From positions 1 through 32,282 of the forward strand of contig JAIRXS010000019.1 of the NCBI GenBank assembly GCA_031268145.1: DNA of 32,282 nt, read 5' to 3'. A program made the translations under genes and the position numbers. The notes below the pieces were generated by a model, which saw only the letters and a list, made by a program, of their open reading frames with translations, made no database searches and had not been told where the DNA came from. This document shows, piece by piece, positions 1 through 8,366 of this stretch (positions are counted from its first letter, which is position 1; every line of letters starts with the position of its first letter). This DNA is from Candidatus Endomicrobiellum siamense (lineage in GTDB: Bacteria > Elusimicrobiota > Endomicrobiia > Endomicrobiales > Endomicrobiaceae).

Positions 1-18
1 TTATGTCAATTAGATTAT

Positions 19-219
19 CTAAATATATCTGTCTCTTAATCCATCGTCTATATCTTTAAAAAATCTATCTAATGTTTTTAAACTGGCTTTGTCTAGCTTT
101 GCTTTACTTCTTTCAATTATTGTTTGAATCGATATTTTTGCATCATATTTACGTAATATTTCTTGGCAAACATAGCTATAATTATATTTGCGTATTGGGA
201 TATCGTAAATGACACTACT
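19..219 (-). pseudogene. possible transposase helix-turn-helix remnant
   Basis: The minus strand is open for about 66 codons between a TAA near 220 and a TAG at 19-21, with no start codon or ribosome site. The peptide contains YSYVCQEILRKYDAKISIQT followed by IIERSKAK, which reads like the DNA-binding helices at the front of an integrase-core transposase. No DDE catalytic part follows. I read it as a decayed insertion-sequence fragment. The match is by eye and weak, and it could be chance open sequence. Bases 1-18 show nothing. Confidence 0.3.
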
Positions 220-227
220 TTATCAAA

Positions 228-258
228 TTGAAGAAACTTCTTTCCAAAATGATATAAT
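228..258 (+). promoter_or_regulatory. putative promoter of dnaE-serS
   Basis: TTGAAG at 228-233 and a perfect TATAAT at 253-258 are separated by 19 bases, a little longer than ideal. Transcription would start near 265, giving a leader of about 30 bases before dnaE. Confidence 0.4.
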
Positions 259-295
259 TATCTCTAGTTGTAAAATCTAAAATAACAGGTGTTTT

Positions 296-3200
296 ATGGC
301 TCAAGAATTTATACATTTACATAATCATACTGAATATTCTTTGCTTGATGGCGCTTGTAAGCTTATAGATGACAAGGGAAAACCAGGAGAACTATTCAAC
401 TTAATAGTTAATGAATATAAAATGCCTGCGCTTGCTATTACTGACCATGGGAATATGTATGGTGCTATGGAATTTTATTGGACGGCAAAAGAAGTCGGGA
501 TAAAGCCAATTATAGGGTGCGAGGTATATGTTGCTCCAAAATCGCGATTTGATAAAAGCATTGACAAAACAGCTGAAGATAGAGGCAATTATAATCATTT
601 GACGTTACTTGCTAAAGATTTACAAGGGTATCAAAACCTTATGCGTATAGTTAGTATAGGCTTTACTGAGGGTTTTTATTATAAACCGCGCGTAGATAAA
701 GAAGTGTTAAGAAAATATAGCAATGGCATAATTGCTTTATCAGGTTGCCTTGCTGGCGAAGTTGCTGACGCTTTGTTGAAAGGCAACGCTCAAAAAGCCC
801 AAAAGGCAGCTTTAGAGTATAGAGATATTTTTGGTAAAGACAATTTTTATCTAGAAATTATGGACAATGGGCTTAAAGAACAACAGAAAATAATACCAGA
901 TCTTCTTGATTTATCAAAAAAAACCGACATTGCTCTTGTCGCTACAAATGATTGTCATTTTTTAAGAAAAGAAGATTCACAAATTCACGATATTTTACTT
1001 TGTATAGGAACAGGCAAAGCATTAGACGATCCTAAAAGGCTACGCTTTGATTCAGACCTTTTTTATTATCGCAGCTCAGAAGATATGATAAAAACATTTT
1101 CTTATGTTCCAGAAGCTATAAAAAATACTTTAGTGATTGCAGAAAAAACAAATTTAGAAATAAGCACAGATAACCTACTTTTACCACAGTTCCCTGTGCC
1201 AAAAGAGTATAAATCTGATTCGGCCTATCTTGAAGATTTGTGTACTAAAGGCCTTAAAATCAAATATGTAAACCCAAAACAAGAGCATAAAGAAAGATTA
1301 AAACAGGAACTTACCGTAATAAACAGAATGGGATTTGCTTCGTACTTTTTGATAGTTTCAGATTTTGTGAAATACTCTAAAGAACATGGTATCCCTGTAG
1401 GTCCAGGAAGAGGGTCTGGAGCAGGTTCTATGGTTGCATACACTTTAGATATAACAGACATCTGCCCTTTAAAATATGATTTATTATTTGAAAGATTTTT
1501 AAATCCTGACAGACGTTCAATGCCTGATTTAGATATAGATTTTGCAGACTCAGGCAGAGATGAAGTTATAAGATATGTGCGACAAAAATATGGAGAAGAG
1601 AAGTGCGCTCAAATTATAACGTTTGGATCAATGCAGGCTAGACTTGTTATAAAAGATGTGGCAAGGGTTATGGGTTTTACACCTACCGAATCAAACAATA
1701 TTGCAAAACTTATACCTTATAATACAAGTATTAAAGATGCTTTAGAAACCTCTATAGATTTATCTAAACTTGTTAAATCAGATGAAAAAATTGCAAAACT
1801 TATAACTGCTTCACAAAAACTTGAAGGGTTAAAAAGGCATACTGGCGTGCATGCTGCTGGTATGGTTATAGCAAATGAAGAAATTACAAATTATTCTCCG
1901 CTTGCAAAAGGGTCAAAAAATATTATCACAACTCAGTATGATGGCATTGTATTGCCACAACTAGGCCTTTTAAAAGTTGATTTTTTAGGTTTGAGAACCC
2001 TTACTATTATTGATGATTGTGTAAAATTTATACATAAAAATAATCCAAAATTTAAATTAGACAATATTCCATTAGATGACAGCAAGACTTATCAGTTGCT
2101 GGAAGAAGCAAAAACTATGGGCGTATTTCAGCTTGAAAGCAAAGGGTTACGTGATTTGATAAAAAAGCTTAAACCGACCTCTATTGATGATATCATAGCT
2201 TTAATTGCTTTATACCGTCCAGGGCCAATGGGGTCTGGAATGCTAGACGATTTTGTAGATCGTAAACATGGAAAAACAGCAATCGTTTATGATCATCCTC
2301 TACAAGAACCTATATTAAAAAGTACTTATGGAGTTATTTTATATCAAGAACAAGCGATGAAAATGTCTGTAGTTTTAGCAGGTTTTACTCCGGGAGAAGC
2401 AGACAGTTTACGTAAAGCCATGAGCAAAAAAATTCCTGAAGTTATTGAGAAACAAAGAGAAAAATTTATAAATGGTGCTAAAGATAAAGGGATTGACAAA
2501 AAAACATCTGAAAAAATATTTAACAATATTGTAGCTTTTGGAGGATATGGCTTTAACAAATCTCATTCTGCTGCTTATGGAATAGTTTCCTATAGAACAG
2601 CATACTTAAAAGCAAATTACCCTTTAGAATATTTAACCGCACTACTTAACAGTGAGATAGGTCGCTCTACACTAAAAGATAATGATGAAAGTAAGCTTGT
2701 TATGTATTTAAATGATGCGGATAGTTTTGGAATTAAGGTATTGCCCCCTGACATACAATATTCTGACAGTAGGTTTAAGATAGAAGGTAAAAACATAAGA
2801 TTTGGACTGCTTGCTATTAAAAATGTCGGAGAAGGGTTAACTGAATCTATAGAACGAGCTCGAATGAAAGATGGAACTTTTCAAAAGTTTAAAGATTGGA
2901 ACGATTTTTTACAAAAAATAGATTTAAAATCTACAAATAAAAAAGCACTTGAAAGTTTTACAAAAGCAGGAGTTTTTGATTCTTTTGGAAAAGATAAATT
3001 GCAAGTCAGAGCGGATTTACTCGCTGGAATAGATTCTTCTGTAGATCGAGTTGCAAAAATAAAACAGGAGAAGCAATCAGCTCAAGGCTTTTTGTTTGAC
3101 AATTCAACAACAATAAATGAATCTTTGCTTCCAAAATCAAAAGCGCTAGATTTTTTTGAAGCCTTGGACTTTGAGAAAGAAGTTTTAGGTTTTTATCTTT

Positions 3201-3820
3201 CAGGACATCCTATTGCTTCTATGAAAAGGGAACTTACAGCCTATTCTAATTATAGACTAGATAAACTTCCTGAGCCTAAGGAAAATGTTGATTTTAAAAC
3301 AGCTCAAATTGTTCGCGTAGCTGGTATGATAATCTCTGTGAAGAAGCTTATTTCAAAAGCAAGAAAGGAAACATATGCGAGATTTAAAATAGAAGACTTA
3401 CATGGAAGTGTTGACGCTGTACTTTTTCCAAAAAACTTTGAAAGGTTTAGCAGTTATCTTACACCGAGAAATGTTGTTGTTGTAAAAGGTGGTCTTATGA
3501 ACACTCAAGGACAATCAGAAATTATAGTTGAAGATATTATGACTCTAGAAGAAGCAAGGCAAAAGTTTCCTCCTAATAGTAGTGAAGTTCACATAAAGCT
3601 TTCAACCACAAGATATGACGATACTTTAGGTGAAGGGTTAAAAAAAATTTTTGAACATCATAAAGGCAAATCTAAAGTTTTTATAGATCTAGAAGATATG
3701 TTGCATGGGAGCTATATCATCGAAACGGAATTTTTTGTAGATGCGTCAGATGGGTTTATAAATGATGCAGAAACTATTATAGGCATAAAAGACTCTGTTG
3801 AGCTTCATTATTCAAATTAA
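296..3820 (+). CDS. dnaE: DNA polymerase III alpha subunit (DnaE)
   Basis: Catalytic subunit of the replicative polymerase; 1174 aa, full family length. The N-terminal PHP domain opens with HLHNHTEYSLLDGA (from residue 7) and keeps TDHGNMYG and NDCHFL. Its metal-binding histidines therefore look intact, unlike E. coli DnaE, where several are lost. The C-family polymerase core follows: GPGRGSGAGS near residue 369 and the catalytic PDLDIDFAD at 410-418. An OB-fold lies near the C-terminus (VRVAGMIISVKK to about residue 1080). The start is the first ATG before the PHP motif; its ribosome site is weak (acaggt). serS begins 15 bases after the stop, so the two are probably cotranscribed. An intact PHP domain may provide proofreading, but this is inferred from the family. 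Confidence 0.98.
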   Translation: MAQEFIHLHNHTEYSLLDGACKLIDDKGKPGELFNLIVNEYKMPALAITDHGNMYGAMEFYWTAKEVGIKPIIGCEVYVAPKSRFDKSIDKTAEDRGNYNHLTLLAKDLQGYQNLMRIVSIGFTEGFYYKPRVDKEVLRKYSNGIIALSGCLAGEVADALLKGNAQKAQKAALEYRDIFGKDNFYLEIMDNGLKEQQKIIPDLLDLSKKTDIALVATNDCHFLRKEDSQIHDILLCIGTGKALDDPKRLRFDSDLFYYRSSEDMIKTFSYVPEAIKNTLVIAEKTNLEISTDNLLLPQFPVPKEYKSDSAYLEDLCTKGLKIKYVNPKQEHKERLKQELTVINRMGFASYFLIVSDFVKYSKEHGIPVGPGRGSGAGSMVAYTLDITDICPLKYDLLFERFLNPDRRSMPDLDIDFADSGRDEVIRYVRQKYGEEKCAQIITFGSMQARLVIKDVARVMGFTPTESNNIAKLIPYNTSIKDALETSIDLSKLVKSDEKIAKLITASQKLEGLKRHTGVHAAGMVIANEEITNYSPLAKGSKNIITTQYDGIVLPQLGLLKVDFLGLRTLTIIDDCVKFIHKNNPKFKLDNIPLDDSKTYQLLEEAKTMGVFQLESKGLRDLIKKLKPTSIDDIIALIALYRPGPMGSGMLDDFVDRKHGKTAIVYDHPLQEPILKSTYGVILYQEQAMKMSVVLAGFTPGEADSLRKAMSKKIPEVIEKQREKFINGAKDKGIDKKTSEKIFNNIVAFGGYGFNKSHSAAYGIVSYRTAYLKANYPLEYLTALLNSEIGRSTLKDNDESKLVMYLNDADSFGIKVLPPDIQYSDSRFKIEGKNIRFGLLAIKNVGEGLTESIERARMKDGTFQKFKDWNDFLQKIDLKSTNKKALESFTKAGVFDSFGKDKLQVRADLLAGIDSSVDRVAKIKQEKQSAQGFLFDNSTTINESLLPKSKALDFFEALDFEKEVLGFYLSGHPIASMKRELTAYSNYRLDKLPEPKENVDFKTAQIVRVAGMIISVKKLISKARKETYARFKIEDLHGSVDAVLFPKNFERFSSYLTPRNVVVVKGGLMNTQGQSEIIVEDIMTLEEARQKFPPNSSEVHIKLSTTRYDDTLGEGLKKIFEHHKGKSKVFIDLEDMLHGSYIIETEFFVDASDGFINDAETIIGIKDSVELHYSN

Positions 3821-3835
3821 ACATAGGGAGATACA

Positions 3836-5110
3836 ATGTTAGATATAAAATTTATTAGAGAACATGTTGATTTTGTAAAAAAAGCAATGCTTTCTAGAAA
3901 TAAAAATGTTGATTTTGAACAACTTTTACAATGGGATAATGAAAGAAAAATTATTATAGAAGAGACAGAATCGTTAAGACTTAAACGCAATAAACTATCT
4001 GAAAAAGTTGGCAATATAAAAAGAGATCGCAAAGATCCCCCTGCTGATCTACTTAAAGAAATAAATGAACTAAGATATACAATACAACAACAAGAAAAAC
4101 AGCTATTAATGATAGAAAATCAGATGGAAGACTTCCTTCTTACTCTTCCAAACATTCCAGACGAAAGCGTCCCCTTAGGAAAAGATGAAAAAGATAACAA
4201 AGTTATAAAATTTGTAGGAGAACCTAAAAAATTTTCTTTTAAACCGAAACACCATTGGGAAATTGGAGAAAAACTAGGTATTTTAGATTTTGCAACAGCT
4301 GCTAAAATTTCAGGTTCTCGTTTCGCTGTTTTAAAAAATGAAGGGTGTGCTTTGGAAAGGGCTATTATTTCTTTTTTTCTTGATACTCATAAAGAAAAGG
4401 GATATAAAGAAATAATGACGCCCTATCTTGTAAATCGTACTTCAATGCTTGGCACGGGACAATTGCCAAAATTTGAAGAAGAAGCTTTTAAATGTGCAAA
4501 TGATGATTTATATTTAATATCCACCGCAGAAATACCTGTAACAAATATTTACAGAGACGATGTTTTAGATGAAACAAATCTTCCCCAGAAACTGATTTCT
4601 TATTCTGCATGCTTTAGAAGAGAAGCAGGCACTTATGGGAAAGACACCAAAGGACTTATCAGAAACCATCAATTTAATAAAGTTGAACTTGTAAAATTTG
4701 TTAAACCTGAAACGTCAAACAACGAGCTAGAAAGTCTTGTGTTAGATGCAGTCAATGTTTTAGAACTTCTAGAACTTCCCTATAGAGTTGTTCTTTTATC
4801 TAGCGGCGATATGGGTTTTACTTCAGCAAAAACTTATGATTTAGAAGTATGGCTTGCAGGAGATTTTGCGTATAGAGAAATTTCTTCGTGTTCAAATTTT
4901 AAAGATTTTCAAGCAAGAAGAATGAACATAAAAGTAAAATATAAAAATAAGAAAAAAGAATTTCTGCATACTCTTAACGGATCAGGCGTTGCTGTGGGTA
5001 GAACATTTGCTGCTATTTTAGAGTATTATCAACAGGAAGATGGCTCAGTAATAATTCCAGAAGTTTTACGCAAGTACACAAATTTTGAAGTTATTAAACC
5101 AAAAAAATAA
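3836..5110 (+). CDS. serS: serine--tRNA ligase (SerS)
   Basis: Charges tRNA-Ser with serine in the cytoplasm; 424 aa, normal length. The first 100 or so residues form the charged helical arm that grips the long variable arm of tRNA-Ser. The class II core carries motif 2 ([19 protein letters not shown]) and motif 3 ([20 protein letters not shown]), with the serine-pocket segment TAEIPVTN. The start has a good ribosome site (ataGGGAGatacaATG) and sits 15 bases after dnaE. A hairpin terminator follows at 5130-5184. Two of its substrates, tRNA-Ser(GCU) and tRNA-Ser(GGA), are encoded in this window. Confidence 0.98.
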   Translation: MLDIKFIREHVDFVKKAMLSRNKNVDFEQLLQWDNERKIIIEETESLRLKRNKLSEKVGNIKRDRKDPPADLLKEINELRYTIQQQEKQLLMIENQMEDFLLTLPNIPDESVPLGKDEKDNKVIKFVGEPKKFSFKPKHHWEIGEKLGILDFATAAKISGSRFAVLKNEGCALERAIISFFLDTHKEKGYKEIMTPYLVNRTSMLGTGQLPKFEEEAFKCANDDLYLISTAEIPVTNIYRDDVLDETNLPQKLISYSACFRREAGTYGKDTKGLIRNHQFNKVELVKFVKPETSNNELESLVLDAVNVLELLELPYRVVLLSSGDMGFTSAKTYDLEVWLAGDFAYREISSCSNFKDFQARRMNIKVKYKNKKKEFLHTLNGSGVAVGRTFAAILEYYQQEDGSVIIPEVLRKYTNFEVIKPKK

Positions 5111-5129
5111 ACCTTGCCTTGACCCCTAG

Positions 5130-5184
5130 AAAACAAGAAAGCCGTCTATGTAGAATAGACGACTTTCTTGTTTTATTTTTTATT
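5130..5184. terminator. shared terminator between serS and the H1-like gene
   Basis: AAACAAGAAAGCCGTCTA and TAGACGACTTTCTTGTTT form a long hairpin with one mismatch (arms about 5131-5148 and 5155-5174), followed by TTTTATTTTTTATTTT. It can stop serS transcription on the plus strand. The complementary strand also has a short T run after the stem, so it can serve the convergent small gene as well. Confidence 0.85.
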
Positions 5185-5299
5185 TTGCTTTCTTTTTCGC
5201 AGTAGTTTTCTTCTTTGTCGTTTTCTTAGTAGCTACTTTTTTTACAACATTTTTCTTAGCAGTTGCTTTTTTTGTTTTGCATCCGCATCCACAAGCCAT
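5180..5299 (-). CDS. 39-aa histone-H1-like lysine-rich peptide with CGCGC head
   Basis: The peptide starts MACGCGCKTKKATAKK and continues as Lys/Ala/Thr/Val repeats to AKKKAK. Eighteen of its 39 residues are lysine. This composition matches the tails of histone-H1-like bacterial nucleoid proteins, so nucleic-acid binding is likely. The three N-terminal cysteines (residues 3, 5, 7) could bind metal or form disulfides; that is inference. The start has a strong ribosome site (AAAGGAGccaatATG). An in-frame ATG ten codons upstream has a poorer site. It has its own promoter (5375-5404) and a terminator directly after the stop, so it looks like a real monocistronic gene. Confidence 0.75.
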   Translation of the reverse strand: MACGCGCKTKKATAKKNVVKKVATKKTTKKKTTAKKKAK

Positions 5300-5374
5300 A
5301 TTGGCTCCTTTTGGGAAAAGACCTCCCATTGTTTTTTGCGACAAGCGCATAAAGGCTTAAGCCTCTTACAAATA

Positions 5375-5404
5375 ATTATATATAGTATATATATAAAAAA
5401 TCAA
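5375..5404 (-). promoter_or_regulatory. promoter of the H1-like small gene
   Basis: Read on the minus strand, TTGATT (5404-5399) is followed after 18 bases by TATAAT (5380-5375). Transcription would start near 5368, leaving a leader of about 70 bases. The leader contains the palindrome AGGCTTAAGCCT and a small TGGGA/TCCCA hairpin just before the ribosome site. Confidence 0.55.
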
Positions 5405-5407
5405 ATT

Positions 5408-6199
5408 TTATTTTAAATCATTAGGAGTTTGCCTGGGTGGAAGTTTAATACTTTTCAGCTCAAAAAAACCAGAAATAATAGCACCAGTAAAATAAATAGT
5501 CCAAAGATAAGTATAGTAAACCCCTAGAACAGCAGCGATACCTGCCACAATAAAAGAAAGTGCAAAAATAATAAGACTTGCTTCAAGGTATTTCCATTTT
5601 GTAGGCATTAAATTATAAATATTTGTAAGATGATAATTATGCCTTCTATGTCTTACATAAGCAGCTGCAAGAAGCAAAAATCCTACAGGAGAAACAAACT
5701 GGCAAATTAAATGTATCAAGACAAGTTGTACTGCAGATTGAGAGCGAAACCATATTGGATCATAAATAGTAATGTTTCCCCAAATTGATATAATTTGTGA
5801 CTCACGTACAGCAATGCTGTTTAGGAGTACAAATATAGTCCCCATTAGTACTCCTATTGTGTAAGCTGCAAATTTATTCGAACGTGGTGCTCCACTTGGT
5901 GTAGGGACCCAATGAAAAATAGCTACAAGAATAGAAGGCGAGATAATAGCCATTAAAAAAAACTGTCTTAAACAATTAATTATTAAAGGTAAAGGATGAG
6001 GCCCTAAAATATTTTGTAAAGGGCGAGTAATAAAATAAATGCCAAATAATATAAAAGCAGTTTCAATTTTTTTAAACCCAATTTCTCCAAACATTATTGA
6101 ACGGAATTTGCTTGTGCGCTTCACTTGAAATGCCATAAGAAAATACATAAGTCCTGCAATTATTGGCAGAAAAAGCGTTACTATAAAATTGAAATTCAT
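5408..6199 (-). CDS. multi-pass membrane protein of unknown function
   Basis: I do not recognise the family. The 263 residues form about seven hydrophobic helices, for example NFIVTLFLPIIAGLMYFLMA at the N-terminus, IIFALSFIVAGIAAVLGVYY and LWTIYFTGAIISGF near the C-terminus. The loops are short and basic (VKRTSKFR, YVRHRRHNYH), and there is no obvious catalytic motif. The 7-helix layout resembles sensory membrane modules, but no kinase or cyclase domain is attached. The ribosome site is clear (GTGGAGAGacaATG). It lies 53 bases after folD on the same strand and may be cotranscribed with it, although the H1-like gene beyond has its own promoter. Confidence 0.75.
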   Translation of the reverse strand: MNFNFIVTLFLPIIAGLMYFLMAFQVKRTSKFRSIMFGEIGFKKIETAFILFGIYFITRPLQNILGPHPLPLIINCLRQFFLMAIISPSILVAIFHWVPTPSGAPRSNKFAAYTIGVLMGTIFVLLNSIAVRESQIISIWGNITIYDPIWFRSQSAVQLVLIHLICQFVSPVGFLLLAAAYVRHRRHNYHLTNIYNLMPTKWKYLEASLIIFALSFIVAGIAAVLGVYYTYLWTIYFTGAIISGFFELKSIKLPPRQTPNDLK

Positions 6200-6252
6200 T
6201 GTCTCTCCACAATTAAATATCTATATAAATTTTACAAATTTGTAATTAGGCT

Positions 6253-7140
6253 TTACATGTAGTTTTTGATACTGTTTCTATTCTTGAATGCTTTTAAAGT
6301 GTTCTCTAAAAGCATTGTTATTGTCATAGGGCCAACACCTCCTGGCACTGGGGTTATTTCTATATCCATATCTTTAACTGAATCAAAATCTACGTCGCCA
6401 CATAAGCCGTCAGGTGTTTTGTTAATTCCAACATCAATGATTACTGCTTTATCTCTTATGAAGTCTTTATTTAAGAATTTTGGTTTTCCAATAGCAGCTA
6501 TTATAATATCTGCATTTTTGCACAAATTTTTTAAATTATTAGTTTTTGAATGAGCTATTGTTACGGTTGCATTGTTTGCTAACAATAACATGGAGAGAGG
6601 CTTTCCAACAAGGTTAGATCTCCCTATAACTATTGCAGTTTTTCCTTCAATATTTATGTTAGACATATGTAACAACATATATATAATTCCAAGAGGCGTA
6701 CAAGAAACTAAAATATTTTTTTCTAAAATTTCGTTCCAGTTTTTGGCAAGGATAAGTAGCCCAGCATTAAAAGGATGCAGGCCATCCACATCTTTCAGTG
6801 GATCTATAGCATTAATACATTCTTGTGCATCTTGATTATTTGGCAAAGGCAGCTGTAATAAAATGCCATCAATTTCTTGGTTGTTATTTAAACTTTTTAT
6901 TAAAGAGATAATATTTCCTATAGAGGTGTCTTTGCTTAAATTATAGTGAAAAGATTTAATTCCTACACTTTCGCAGGCTTTAATCTTAGAATTAATATAT
7001 ACTTGACTTGCTGGATTATTCCCAACTAGAATTGTCGCAAGGCCTGGAATTTTATTAGTTTGTTGTTTAATTTTTTCAATTCTATTTTTGATTTCAATTT
7101 TTTTGTCATTGGATATTTTTTTACCATCAATTAACTTCAT
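6253..7140 (-). CDS. folD: methylenetetrahydrofolate dehydrogenase / cyclohydrolase (FolD)
   Basis: Converts 5,10-methylene-THF to 5,10-methenyl-THF (NADP-dependent) and then to 10-formyl-THF, the formyl donor used by Fmt, encoded at 17500 in this window. It is 295 aa, standard length. Signatures include LATILVGNNPASQVYINSKI with the catalytic lysine in YINSK, DGILLQLPLP, VDGLHP, the Rossmann segment VIGRSNLVGKP, and the C-terminal ITPVPGGVGPMT. The start is supported by AGAGG nine bases upstream. Divergent from tRNA-Ser(GCU); possible minus-strand promoter elements lie in 7150-7210 but are not distinct. Confidence 0.98.
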   Translation of the reverse strand: MKLIDGKKISNDKKIEIKNRIEKIKQQTNKIPGLATILVGNNPASQVYINSKIKACESVGIKSFHYNLSKDTSIGNIISLIKSLNNNQEIDGILLQLPLPNNQDAQECINAIDPLKDVDGLHPFNAGLLILAKNWNEILEKNILVSCTPLGIIYMLLHMSNINIEGKTAIVIGRSNLVGKPLSMLLLANNATVTIAHSKTNNLKNLCKNADIIIAAIGKPKFLNKDFIRDKAVIIDVGINKTPDGLCGDVDFDSVKDMDIEITPVPGGVGPMTITMLLENTLKAFKNRNSIKNYM

Positions 7141-7201
7141 CTTAACCTCTTTTTAATATTAATATAAAGATAAATGTATTTTACAAATAATTATAATTTC
7201 A

Positions 7202-7230
7202 TTGCAACGTATAATAAATTTTAGTATAAT
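7202..7230 (+). promoter_or_regulatory. promoter of tRNA-Ser(GCU)
   Basis: TTGCAA (7202-7207), a 17-base spacer and a perfect TATAAT (7225-7230) lie 18 bases before the mature tRNA 5' end. Confidence 0.75.
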
Positions 7231-7248
7231 CTTTTATAATAAAAACAT

Positions 7249-7340
7249 GGAGGGGTCGCATAGTTGGCCTAGTGCGCTGGTTTGCTAAACCGGTGTACGG
7301 ATGTACGTCCGTACCGAGAGTTCGAATCTCTCCCCCTCCG
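7249..7340 (+). tRNA. tRNA-Ser(GCU)
   Basis: Acceptor GGAGGGG pairs with CCCCTCC (7333-7339), with discriminator G at 7340 and no encoded CCA. The anticodon stem CTGGT/ACCGG holds loop TTGCTAA with anticodon GCT at 7284-7286. A long variable arm (GTACGGatgtacGTCCGTAC region) and the T-arm GAGAGTTCGAATCTCTC complete a class II serine tRNA of 92 nt. It reads AGC/AGU codons. Confidence 0.97.
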
Positions 7341-7420
7341 TTTTAATTCAGAATGTAGTATATTATGTTTGTGTTAAGACTGTGTGCAAATATAAATAAT
7401 TTATAGCAATAATAAATACC

Positions 7421-7449
7421 TTGACAAATAACAAAGGTTTGTGTACAAT
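7421..7449 (+). promoter_or_regulatory. promoter of the rpsP ribosomal operon
   Basis: A perfect -35 TTGACA (7421-7426), a 17-base spacer and TACAAT (7444-7449) form one of the strongest promoters in the window. The leader to rpsP is about 68 bases, and no clear ribosomal-protein binding structure is visible in it. Confidence 0.85.
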
Positions 7450-7523
7450 CCCATGTTATGCATTATTACTATTACTTTAAGTTATACTAGAATTATTAGG
7501 GATTAGTACTATGGAGGTACAAA

Positions 7524-7775
7524 ATGGCAGTACGTTTACGTTTGCAAAGAAGCGGCAAACCAAAAAGACCTTATTATAAAATTGTAGCTATTGATCAAAG
7601 AACAAAAAGAGATGGACAACCTATTGAAATTTTAGGACACTATGACCCAATAGCTCTAGACAATAAGTGTAATATTAAAATGGCCAGAGTTAATTATTGG
7701 TTGGGTACAGGAGCGAAAGCTTCTGAGACCGTTGCTGTATTAATAAAAAAGAATCAAACAATAGAGACTAAGTAA
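7524..7775 (+). CDS. rpsP: 30S ribosomal protein S16 (bS16)
   Basis: Small-subunit structural protein; 83 aa. Family signatures are the N-terminal MAVRLRLQRSGKPKRPYYKI, then DQRTKRDGQPIEILGHYDP and the later VNYWLGTGAKASETV. The start has a strong ribosome site (tATGGAGGTacaaaATG). It is the first gene of an operon whose core order (rpsP, KH protein, rimM, trmD, rplS) is widespread in bacteria. Confidence 0.98.
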   Translation: MAVRLRLQRSGKPKRPYYKIVAIDQRTKRDGQPIEILGHYDPIALDNKCNIKMARVNYWLGTGAKASETVAVLIKKNQTIETK

Positions 7776-7819
7776 GTTGAGTTGTTGAGGTTATGTTTTT
7801 AAAACAGGGAGGGGGATTT

Positions 7820-8050
7820 ATGAAGGACTTAGTGCTTCTGATTGCAAAGGCTTTAGTTGATGACTCAAATCAGGTTGAAGTTAAAGAAGTTGCTGGGGAG
7901 AAGGCTACTGTTCTAGAACTTAAAGTTGCAGCTGGAGATAGAGGGAAAATTATTGGTAAAGAAGGAAGAATTATTAAAGCAATAAGAATTATTGTAAATT
8001 CAGCTTCTGCAAAGCTTGATAAGAGAGCAAGTGTTGAAGTAGTAGAGTAA
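7820..8050 (+). CDS. khpA: KH-domain RNA-binding protein (KhpA/YlqC family)
   Basis: Small 76-aa single KH domain protein. The RNA-gripping loop is in GDRGKIIGKEGRIIKAIR, with the GKEG turn. Homologues bind many transcripts and often act with KhpB. I chose the ATG at 7820 because GGGAGGGGG lies six bases upstream and the peptide then starts MKDLVLLIAKALVDD, as in the family. An in-frame ATG at 7793 would add nine residues without a comparable ribosome site. It lies between rpsP and rimM, its usual place. Confidence 0.93.
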   Translation: MKDLVLLIAKALVDDSNQVEVKEVAGEKATVLELKVAAGDRGKIIGKEGRIIKAIRIIVNSASAKLDKRASVEVVE

Positions 8051-8054
8051 AGTA

Positions 8055-8366
8055 ATGGATTTTAAAAAAAACAATTTGAAATGGAAGATATCAGATATCT
8101 TGGGGTTTGAAGTTTTTAATCAAAATGGCTATAAAATAGGGATTCTTTCTGATATTATATCTACTGGTAGTAATGATATTTGGGTTGTTAAATACTATAA
8201 TGAGGAAGTTTTAATTCCAGCATTAAAAAATGTCGTAAAAGAAGTAAATATTGCAAGAAAAAAAATTTTTGTTGTTTTGCCAAAAGAATATGATGATATT
8301 TATGGACAAGTAAAATCGGCAGACGGTGCTTTTGAATATAATGGTTATTTTATATATGAAGATTGA
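8055..8366 (+). CDS. rimM: RimM-like protein reduced to its PRC-barrel domain
   Basis: 16S rRNA maturation factor by position and domain. The 103 residues contain only the C-terminal PRC barrel (LGFEVFNQNGYKIGILSDII, then VLIPALKNVVKEV and KIFVVLPKEY). RimM is normally about 170 aa, with an N-terminal beta-barrel domain that contacts S19. Here nothing codes for that domain: the start lies four bases after khpA stops and is followed by only about ten residues before the PRC barrel. Its end overlaps trmD by 11 bases. Either RimM is genuinely shortened or a PRC protein has taken its place. The gene shows no stop or frameshift. Confidence 0.8.
   Translation: MDFKKNNLKWKISDILGFEVFNQNGYKIGILSDIISTGSNDIWVVKYYNEEVLIPALKNVVKEVNIARKKIFVVLPKEYDDIYGQVKSADGAFEYNGYFIYED

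Noticed and set aside
5168-5416. Plus-strand 82-codon frame rich in Phe, Leu and Ser
   Set aside because: It is the antisense image of the lysine-rich small gene (AAA/AAG read as TTT/CTT) and overlaps the terminator.
6266-6835. Plus-strand open frames of 87-95 codons within folD
   Set aside because: They lie antisense to a confidently identified gene, have no ribosome sites and resemble no family.
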